Origin: Cupriavidus pauculus
GTDB taxonomy: Bacteria; Pseudomonadota; Gammaproteobacteria; Burkholderiales; Burkholderiaceae
Length of the DNA: 64,000 nucleotides
Direction of reading: 5' to 3'
Assembly: GCF_008801835.1 (NCBI RefSeq)
Contig: NZ_VZOW01000012.1
Coordinates: 84,462-148,461, forward strand
The notes beneath the pieces were generated by a model. The model saw only the letters and a program-made list of their open reading frames with translations, searched no databases and had not been told where the DNA came from. The position numbers and the translations under genes were made by a program. This document shows positions 45,887-52,329 of the stretch, one piece after another; position 1 is the first letter of the stretch; each line of letters begins with the position of its first letter.

Positions 45887-47449
45887 ATGGGACTCTGGAA
45901 TCTCTACTTCCTCACCAAGCTGTACTTGTTCCATACCGGGCAGATGAAGCCGGTTTGGATCCTCAACATCGCCCTCGCGCTGCTGTTGGTGGCGCCGATG
46001 GAATCGCGTCCGCTGCGGGTGATCCGGCAAATCCTGGCGATTGGCGTTGGCGCCGCGCTGGCGTGGCGCGAATCGACGCTGCCGCCGTTCGAGCGCGTGA
46101 TCTCCCAGTTTTCCAATATCAGCGAGTTCACGCCCGCCTATCTGGTCGAATTGCTGCAACGCCTGGTGTCGATCCAGATGGTGGTGGCCGCGCTGCTGGT
46201 GCTGGGCGTCTATCTGCTGGTGAATCGCTGGCTGCGTACCACCACGTTCGTGCTGATCGCGTTGCTGGCCATGCCGTTCTGGTATGGGCTCGGGATTGGC
46301 ACGCGCGGCGCTAGCGCGGCCGATGTGGCGCGCGCCGCGGACAGCCCGCGCGCGGACATCAACGCCACCAACAACTACGACGCCATCCTGGCAGCGTTCC
46401 GGCAACAGGAAGCGTCGCGCAGCGTCACTGTGGCGCCGTTGACGGCAAGCCCCGATGCCCAGTTCGACGTCATCCTGCTGCATATCTGCTCGCTGTCGTG
46501 GGACGACCTCGATGCGGCCAAGAGCCTGAATCACCCGTTGCTGTCGCGTTTCGATTACCTGTTCAAGAATTTCAGCTCGGCGGCCAGCTACAGCCGTCCG
46601 GCCGCGATCCGCGTGCTGCGCGGCGCGTGCGGACAGGAAGAACACAAGGCGCTGTACGATCCGGCGCCGGCCGAATGCCATATCTTTGCCGATCTGGCCC
46701 AGGCAGGTTTCACGCCGCATGTCCTGATGAACCACGATGGCCGGTTCGACAATTTCCGCTCGATTGTAGAAAGGGAAATGGGCGTGGACGGCCTGCATCC
46801 CGAGCCGACCGACGGCGTGCCTGTGGCGATGCGGTCGTTCGACAATTCCCCCGTGCTGGGCGATTTCGACACCTTCGATCACTGGTATCGGCAACGCCTG
46901 GCGCAGGCCGACAAGAAGCCGGTGGCGCTGTACTACAACACGGTGACGCTGCACGACGGCAACCGCCTGCCCGGCAAGCGCCTGACCAGCCTGGAATCGT
47001 ATCCGTTGCGGCTCAAGAGCCTGCTCGACGATGTCGACCGCATCATCGACACCATCGCCAAATCCGGCCGCAAGGCCGTGGTGGTCTTCGTGCCCGAGCA
47101 TGGCGCGGCACTGCGTGGCGACAAGAACCAGATCTCCGGCCTGCGCGAGATTCCCACGCCCAATATCATCCATGTGCCGGTGGGCGTGAAGCTGGTAGGC
47201 CTGCCGAGCAGCGAGACGCCACAGCCGGTGACTATCGACGCGCCCATGAGCTTCCTGGGACTATCGCAACTGGTGTTCAACCTGGTCGCCGACAGCCCGT
47301 TCCGGCAAGGCGCGCCCGCGCTGTCGCAATACGCGGCGGACCTGCCGCAGACCCAGATGGTGGGCGAGAACGAAGCCACGGTCACGATGAAACGCACCGA
47401 GGGCTACGTGATCCACACCCCGGACGGTGTCTGGGTCGAACAAAAATAG
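45887..47449 (+). CDS. bcsG: cellulose phosphoethanolamine transferase BcsG
   Basis: The 520-residue protein transfers phosphoethanolamine from phosphatidylethanolamine to glucose units of cellulose in the periplasm. The first 150 residues hold about four or five membrane helices; the rest is an alkaline-phosphatase-fold domain. The expected residues are present: Cys201 (HICSLSWDD), nucleophile Ser236 (SAASYSRPA), and Glu404-His405 (FVPEHGAAL), matching Cys243, Ser278, Glu442 and His443 of E. coli. The polymer made here is therefore probably modified cellulose. It follows bcsA after 32 bp. Confidence 0.92.
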   Translation: MGLWNLYFLTKLYLFHTGQMKPVWILNIALALLLVAPMESRPLRVIRQILAIGVGAALAWRESTLPPFERVISQFSNISEFTPAYLVELLQRLVSIQMVVAALLVLGVYLLVNRWLRTTTFVLIALLAMPFWYGLGIGTRGASAADVARAADSPRADINATNNYDAILAAFRQQEASRSVTVAPLTASPDAQFDVILLHICSLSWDDLDAAKSLNHPLLSRFDYLFKNFSSAASYSRPAAIRVLRGACGQEEHKALYDPAPAECHIFADLAQAGFTPHVLMNHDGRFDNFRSIVEREMGVDGLHPEPTDGVPVAMRSFDNSPVLGDFDTFDHWYRQRLAQADKKPVALYYNTVTLHDGNRLPGKRLTSLESYPLRLKSLLDDVDRIIDTIAKSGRKAVVVFVPEHGAALRGDKNQISGLREIPTPNIIHVPVGVKLVGLPSSETPQPVTIDAPMSFLGLSQLVFNLVADSPFRQGAPALSQYAADLPQTQMVGENEATVTMKRTEGYVIHTPDGVWVEQK

Positions 47450-47457
47450 GCATCGTC

Positions 47458-47706
47458 ATGGCCAAGCCAATCACCTCGCGCAAGGCGGCCATCGCCTACA
47501 ACGACATCGACGCGCTGGCGCAACATGTCAGTGGCTTCGACGGCAGTCACTACTTCGACCAGCAGGGCGAAGTGGAAACGCGCCAGGCGGCGCAGCGCTG
47601 GCCGCTGCTGGCGCGCACGATGGGCTTGCAGTTGCGCGAGGACGGCGCGGCGCTGGCCGCCACGGACAACGCCGCGCCTGCGCGCACGGCCGACCGGGAG
47701 CCGTGA
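47458..47706 (+). CDS. bcsR: BcsR-like cellulose synthesis protein
   Basis: The 82-residue protein has the two BcsR signatures, YNDIDALAQHV near the N-terminus and AAQRWPLLARTMG near the middle, close to FQNDIVALKQAF and LKRWPLLAEF of E. coli BcsR. BcsR binds BcsQ and is needed for synthesis. In E. coli bcsR opens the operon; here it closes it, 8 bp after bcsG. Confidence 0.8.
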   Translation: MAKPITSRKAAIAYNDIDALAQHVSGFDGSHYFDQQGEVETRQAAQRWPLLARTMGLQLREDGAALAATDNAAPARTADREP

Positions 47707-47855
47707 GGGCGGCGTACACACCCGGCCGGAACGCTAATGCCGCCACCCCTCGCGAGTAGGGCCTTAGCCGTTGATTTGCAAGGGAATTCGTCACGGAATC
47801 GACATAAAGCGTGCCTAGACTCTGGGCCACTTTCCAATTCCCTGCTCTCCTCGTC

Positions 47856-49109
47856 ATGTCCGGCTTTCTGGTGGATCCTTCCGCTGCCCGACCACGCTTC
47901 CGGCAGCCATGCGCAGAGGATCTGGCCGTGCCTACGCCTTCGGTCACCACGGACCATTCCAACCAGGACGTGCTGGAAGTCTTCGCGATGCATCGCGAGC
48001 TGGCCTGCCTGCCGGTCACCGAGCAAGGCAGGCCCATCGGCTTGATCAACCGGTCGATTTTCCTGTCGCAGATGAGCAAGCCGTATCACCGCGAGCTCTA
48101 CAACCGCAAAAGCTGCATCGCCTTCATGGACAAGGAGCCGCTGGTGGTGGACGCGTCGATGAGCATCGATGCGCTGACCTTTCGCACCGTCGAGTACGGC
48201 GAAAAGGCGCTGGCTGATGGCTTCATCATCGCGCGCGACGGCCAGTACATCGGCCTGGGCCAGGGCCTTCAACTGATGCGCGTGGTGGCCGACATGCAGG
48301 CCGAGCGCAATCGTCAGATCATGCACAGCATCGACTACGCCAGCACGATCCAGCGCGCGATGCTGCGCACGTCGCGCGAATCGCTGGCGGCCACGCTGCC
48401 AGACGCCGCGCTGGTGTGGGAGCCGCGCGACGTGGTGGGTGGCGATTTCTATCACTTCGCCGCGTACCCGGACGGCTGGTTCGCCGCGCTGGCCGACTGC
48501 ACCGGGCATGGCGTGCCAGGCGCATTCATGACGCTGATCGCGTCGTCGCTGCTGACGCAGGCGCTGGAACAACTGGGCCCGCGCGATCCCGGCGCGCTGC
48601 TGATGGCGGTTAATCGCGGCATCAAACAGATGCTGGCGCAGAATGACCGCGAGCCGCGCCAGGTGCTGGACGCCTCGGCGTCGGACGACGGCATGGACGC
48701 CGCATTCTTCTGGTTCGACAACGCTACCGGCGCGCTGACGTTTGCCGGCGCGAAATCGTCGCTGTTCGTGCTGCAGGCCGACCCCGCCGACACCGAGGGC
48801 GAGATCATCAACGGCGCCCGCATGGGTGTGGGCTATGTCGGCACGGCCATGGATTTTGCGTGGGAAAACCGCACCGTGCCGACCCGCTCCGGAACCCTCG
48901 TGTTCGTCACCACCGACGGCTTGATCGACCAGATCGGCGGCCCTCGCGAGATCGCGTTCGGCAAGCGCCGCATGCGTGAAGCGATTTGCGCCCAGCGCCA
49001 CGCGTCGGCCGCGCAGATCGGCGAAGCCGTGCTCGATGCGCATCGCGCGTGGCAAGGCGCGCAGCGCCGCCGCGACGACCTGACCTTCTTCTGTTTCCGC
49101 GCGCAATGA
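47856..49109 (+). CDS. PP2C phosphatase with CBS pair, SiaA-like
   Basis: The 417-residue protein combines a CBS-domain pair (about residues 1-145) with a SpoIIE/RsbU-type PP2C phosphatase domain (about 185-415), whose metal-binding sites are seen in VVGGDFYHF and ADCTGHGVPGAF. By position and partners it matches SiaA of Pseudomonas, which dephosphorylates SiaC and thereby activates SiaD. SiaA has a membrane sensor with HAMP, whereas this protein has no membrane segment and a CBS pair instead. ATG at 47856 is used; GTG at 47811 would add 15 codons. It overlaps the next gene by 4 bp. Confidence 0.82.
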   Translation: MSGFLVDPSAARPRFRQPCAEDLAVPTPSVTTDHSNQDVLEVFAMHRELACLPVTEQGRPIGLINRSIFLSQMSKPYHRELYNRKSCIAFMDKEPLVVDASMSIDALTFRTVEYGEKALADGFIIARDGQYIGLGQGLQLMRVVADMQAERNRQIMHSIDYASTIQRAMLRTSRESLAATLPDAALVWEPRDVVGGDFYHFAAYPDGWFAALADCTGHGVPGAFMTLIASSLLTQALEQLGPRDPGALLMAVNRGIKQMLAQNDREPRQVLDASASDDGMDAAFFWFDNATGALTFAGAKSSLFVLQADPADTEGEIINGARMGVGYVGTAMDFAWENRTVPTRSGTLVFVTTDGLIDQIGGPREIAFGKRRMREAICAQRHASAAQIGEAVLDAHRAWQGAQRRRDDLTFFCFRAQ

Positions 49110-49714
49110 ACCTCGCCGCATCGCGCCAGACCGCACCGCACATGACCGCCGCCTACTCGATTGACAAGGAATATGAGCCGTTCTTCCAGATGGCTCGGGA
49201 ACGCAACGTGATCTTCTACTACGTCGGCTATTTTTCGCAGAACATCATTGCCGCCATGTCCGATGCGGTGCGCCTGCAGCTCACCGTGAGCGGCGTGGAT
49301 GGCACCACGCGGCGCAAGCTGTTTTCGTCGTTCGTGGAAATGGCGCAGAACATCGTGCACTATTCGTCCGATTCGCTCACGTCGCCCTCGCAGCCGGACG
49401 GCCAGCTGCGGCACGGATCGGTCTGCATCAGCATGGTGGACGAACACTACCGCCTGATGTGCTCGAACCCGGTTTCCTCGGCGCGCGTCGAACAATTGCG
49501 CGGCACGCTCGAGAAAGTCCGCACCATGACGCTGGACGAAATCAAGCGCGCGTACAAGGAAACGCTGCGCGCCGACGCACCCGAAGGCAGCAAGGGCGCG
49601 GGGCTTGGCATCCTGACGATGGCACGCGATGCCAGCGCACCCCTGGAGTACAACTTTCAGCCGATCGATACGGATCCGGTCTCGACGATGTTCCAGTTGG
49701 TCGCCACCATCTGA
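49106..49714 (+). CDS. SiaB-like kinase (DUF6272)
   Basis: The 202-residue protein (or 190 from the ATG at 49142) is a GHKL-like protein kinase of the SiaB type. Recognisable are FVEMAQNIVHYSS, in the position of the ATP-binding helix, and SKGAGLGILTMARDAS, in the glycine-rich lid. SiaB phosphorylates the SiaC switch protein, opposing SiaA. The ATG at 49106 overlaps the phosphatase stop by 4 bp (ATGA), which supports translational coupling and this start. Confidence 0.83.
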   Translation: MNLAASRQTAPHMTAAYSIDKEYEPFFQMARERNVIFYYVGYFSQNIIAAMSDAVRLQLTVSGVDGTTRRKLFSSFVEMAQNIVHYSSDSLTSPSQPDGQLRHGSVCISMVDEHYRLMCSNPVSSARVEQLRGTLEKVRTMTLDEIKRAYKETLRADAPEGSKGAGLGILTMARDASAPLEYNFQPIDTDPVSTMFQLVATI

Positions 49715-49738
49715 TCCGCCGATCGCACAGAGCCAGAC

Positions 49739-50128
49739 ATGGAAAACCTGTTTATCGCCGCCACGCCAAGCTCGCCCGAGTTGAGCTTCGACTTCGCGCG
49801 GCACACGCTTTCGCTCAAGGGCGAGTCCTACCCCGAAAACGCCGCGGTCTTTTACGGCGAAGCGCTCGGCCGGCTGCGCAAGTACCTGGCCGAGTGCGAC
49901 GACATGGACATCACCGTGAACGTTGCGCTGACCTATTTCAACAGCTCCAGCACCAAGATGCTGTTCAGCATGTTCGACGCGCTGAACGAAGCGGCCGAGA
50001 ACGGCAATCGCGTGACGCTGCACTGGTTCCACGACGAAGACGACGACACGATCCTGGAATTCGGCCAGGAACTGCACGACGACTTTCCCGCCATCGACTT
50101 TGTCGACGAAATCACCACCAGCAGTTGA
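49739..50128 (+). CDS. siaC: SiaC-like anti-anti-sigma-type switch protein (DUF1987)
   Basis: The 129-residue protein is of the SiaC family. The phosphorylated Thr is visible as Thr72 in YFNSSSTKMLFSMFD, matching Thr68 of P. aeruginosa SiaC. Unphosphorylated SiaC binds and activates the cyclase SiaD. It lies between the kinase and cyclase genes, as in Pseudomonas. Confidence 0.87.
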   Translation: MENLFIAATPSSPELSFDFARHTLSLKGESYPENAAVFYGEALGRLRKYLAECDDMDITVNVALTYFNSSSTKMLFSMFDALNEAAENGNRVTLHWFHDEDDDTILEFGQELHDDFPAIDFVDEITTSS

Positions 50129-50160
50129 ACGCGCCGCGCGAAGTGCCTCCTGCCGCAGCC

Positions 50161-50877
50161 ATGTCGGAACCTGACCTGTTCGAATCGGAGAACAGCGTGC
50201 TGGCGCATGCCAAGGCCGTGTTCTGCGACGTCGACGCCGGCGAGGACGCCTACCGGCATACGCTCGGTCAACTGATCAGCTATTACGAACGACTGATGCG
50301 CGAAACGCGGCGGCTGATCCGGCGCAGCGACCGCGAAGAGCTGGAAATGAACCGGCTCAACCATCGGCTGCAGGAACTGGCGCAGGAACTCGAATATCGC
50401 GCCACGCATGACACGCTGACCGGTGCGCTGAACCGCGGCGCCGTGATCGACCGCGCCACCGCTGCGCTGGCGCGCGGCAGCCTCGCGTTGATCGTGCTGG
50501 ACATCGACCATTTCAAGCGACTGAACGACGATTTCGGCCATCCGGTCGGCGATGCGGTGATCTGCGGCGTGACGGCGTGCCTGAAGGATACGGTCTGCGC
50601 CGAAGGCGTGATCGGCCGTGTGGGCGGGGAGGAATTCGCCGCCCTGCTGCCCGACTTCATGATCGACGAGGCCATCGCACTGGCCGAACGCATGCGCGAG
50701 GCCATCGCCGCATACCGCTTCCCGTCACCGGTGAACCGCCAGGTCACGGCCAGTTTCGGCGTGAGCTGGTCGCCGCAGGGCCGCACCTTCGAACATGCCT
50801 ACGGCCGCGCCGACGAAGCGCTTTACGAAGCCAAGCGCAGCGGCCGCAATCGCGTGACCCGCGCCATCCTGGGCTAG
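50161..50877 (+). CDS. siaD: cytosolic diguanylate cyclase SiaD-like
   Basis: The 238-residue protein has no membrane segment. An N-terminal helical/coiled-coil part (about residues 40-85, DREELEMNRLNHRLQELAQE) precedes a GGDEF domain with active-site RVGGEEF. In the Sia system the coiled coil is where SiaC binds and promotes dimerisation. The start at 50161 lies 32 bp after siaC. Its c-di-GMP is well placed to act on BcsA, encoded 4 kb upstream. Confidence 0.86.
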   Translation: MSEPDLFESENSVLAHAKAVFCDVDAGEDAYRHTLGQLISYYERLMRETRRLIRRSDREELEMNRLNHRLQELAQELEYRATHDTLTGALNRGAVIDRATAALARGSLALIVLDIDHFKRLNDDFGHPVGDAVICGVTACLKDTVCAEGVIGRVGGEEFAALLPDFMIDEAIALAERMREAIAAYRFPSPVNRQVTASFGVSWSPQGRTFEHAYGRADEALYEAKRSGRNRVTRAILG

Positions 50878-50999
50878 CGCCCGATCCTGTCGGGATGCGT
50901 GGCGTAGTACGCCAGCACCAGCGACGCGGTAAACGCCATGCCGGCGATCGTGAAGGCCAGCAGCGTCGGCAAGGCAATGCCCCGTTTTTCATTCGACAT
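50874..50999 (-). CDS. 41-residue single-span membrane microprotein
   Basis: The frame reads MSNEKRGIALPTLLAFTIAG, then a hydrophobic run to about residue 31 and a polar end. Its TAG stop overlaps the siaD stop tail to tail by 2 bp. Charge distribution (Lys-Arg before the helix) gives a clear topology. The ribosome-binding site is weak. No family recognised; real but unproven. Confidence 0.4.
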   Translation of the reverse strand: MSNEKRGIALPTLLAFTIAGMAFTASLVLAYYATHPDRIGR

Positions 51000-51135
51000 G
51001 CGCGTCTATCCCGTTGTGCGAACACCTACGCTGCATGGTAGTGGACGATCGCCAAGATTGCGAATCGCGATGCGGACCCGGCAGGCTTCGGCGCGCGACG
51101 GTGCGCACTGCCTCGCGGGCCATCGACGCCTATCC

Positions 51136-51339
51136 CTATGGCGACACAGGTGCACGCGACACCGCGGTCGCCCCGGTGGTGGGCGCCAGGACCTGTACGG
51201 CGTCCCGTGGCTCGGCGGCCTGATCGGGCGACATACGCGGCGGTTCTGGCGCGGGCGGCAGCAGATGATTCACCTGGCGCGACATGCAGCCAGTGAGCAT
51301 CAGCAACATCAGTAAACCCACAAGCTTGCGTGGCAGCAT
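51136..51339 (-). CDS. small lipoprotein (67 aa)
   Basis: The product begins MLPRKLVGLLMLLMLTGCMS, a textbook lipoprotein signal with LTGC lipobox, followed by a Pro-rich tail (LLPPAPEPPRM). GGAGGT lies at ideal distance from the ATG at 51339, which decides the start against a longer frame. Function unknown; similar short Pro-rich lipoproteins are often called entericidin-like or of unknown role. Confidence 0.65.
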   Translation of the reverse strand: MLPRKLVGLLMLLMLTGCMSRQVNHLLPPAPEPPRMSPDQAAEPRDAVQVLAPTTGATAVSRAPVSP

Positions 51340-51474
51340 GTTTCGACCTCCAAGGCGACGTCGTGAAAGCGCTCCCCCGGCAATCGTTATAGATGCATGC
51401 CACCACGCCGGCAACGGAACTTGCTGTCTGCCCGATGCAACGCCGACCCCGATTTCCCGCTTCACCTCCGCCTC

Positions 51475-51502
51475 TGGACACCCGAAATGACTCTGCTATA
51501 AT
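51475..51502 (+). promoter_or_regulatory. tRNA-Ser promoter
   Basis: A -35 TGGACA (51475-51480), a 16-bp spacer and a consensus -10 TATAAT (51497-51502) place transcription start about 6 bases before the tRNA. Confidence 0.8.
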
Positions 51503-51514
51503 CGCGGACTTCCC

Positions 51515-51605
51515 GGAGAGATGGATGAGTGGTTTAAGTCGCACGCCTGGAAAGCGTGTATAGGTTAATAGCCTATCGGGGGTTCGAATCCCCCTCTCTC
51601 CGCCA
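51515..51605 (+). tRNA. tRNA-Ser (GGA)
   Basis: A 91-nt class II tRNA with a long variable arm. The acceptor stem GGAGAGA pairs with TCTCTCC, the anticodon loop is CTGGAAA with anticodon GGA (serine, UCC/UCU), the T-arm contains GGTTCGAATCC and CCA is encoded (51603-51605). Confidence 0.97.
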
Positions 51606-51618
51606 GGACACCCATAAG

Positions 51619-51660
51619 AAAGCCCCACAAGTTGCACAAACTTGCGGGGCTTTTCTTTTT
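51619..51660 (+). terminator. rho-independent terminator after tRNA-Ser
   Basis: AAAGCCCC and CAAGTT pair with AACTTG and GGGGCTTT around a five-base loop, with one A-C mismatch (51627/51645), followed by a T-rich tail to 51660. It ends the tRNA unit before the gene at 51729. Confidence 0.85.
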
Positions 51661-51728
51661 GGCCCGACGCGCGGCCAGGGGGTGGGCCACACGACATGCG
51701 CGGGGCCGATCCTTTCAGGAGCCGCCAC

Positions 51729-52322
51729 ATGATCGAGTACGTCTACAAGCTTGATGTCCGAGACCCTTCCGTAATCCTCAAAGAAGGATTTTCCGGCGGG
51801 GCTACCAGCCACCTTGATCCACGGATCTACGGCAGCCAGACGATCCAGGCATGCCGGTCAGTGCTCGGACTCATTTCGTTCGGACTGGAGCGGATCAATG
51901 GCCGCAGCGGCGAGCGCGTCGAGCGTCCGCAATATCTTCCGCCGCGCCTTCGGCCCATCGGCAACGGGGTCCTTTACGCTTACCGTATCGACATTCGCGG
52001 CCTCGAACACATCGAAGTCACGCCCGAACTTGGCTTCTCATATCCGACGACGCTGAACCACGCGGGGCACTTCAGCAACGGCGAGGACATCCGGCAACTG
52101 AACTATTGCTCGCCGCTGATTCCCTCGTTCCGCGGCCAGCGCGAGCCGTTTCGCGACATGGGCCGCGAAGCGAAGGTGTATCTGAAGGCGGCCCGCCACG
52201 CGCTGCGGCGCGCGAGGTATATCGAGGAAGTGGTGGTGCGCGGGCCGATTGCGCCGCGCCGCATCCAGCTGTATCAGGTGCTGCCCGCCACACCGGTCGG
52301 CCAACGTGTCGCCAACCGCTAG
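51729..52322 (+). CDS. putative ADP-ribosyltransferase-fold protein (197 aa)
   Basis: The 197-residue protein resembles the catalytic subunits of pertussis and cholera toxins in two places. Residues 5-22 (VYKLDVRDPSVILKEGFS) match VYRYDSRPPEDVFQNGF of pertussis S1, and residues 166-184 (EEVVVRGPIAPRRIQLYQV) match the catalytic-Glu strand of cholera A1 (EVSALGGIPYSQIYGWY). The catalytic Arg (Arg9 in S1) is Lys7 here, the Ser-Thr-Ser motif is not evident, and the Glu/Gln two residues before Glu167 is Ile165. It may be inactive or act differently. No signal peptide. AGGAG precedes the ATG. It follows a tRNA-Ser gene. The fold assignment is my inference. Confidence 0.45.
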   Translation: MIEYVYKLDVRDPSVILKEGFSGGATSHLDPRIYGSQTIQACRSVLGLISFGLERINGRSGERVERPQYLPPRLRPIGNGVLYAYRIDIRGLEHIEVTPELGFSYPTTLNHAGHFSNGEDIRQLNYCSPLIPSFRGQREPFRDMGREAKVYLKAARHALRRARYIEEVVVRGPIAPRRIQLYQVLPATPVGQRVANR

Positions 52323-52329
52323 TGCACTG

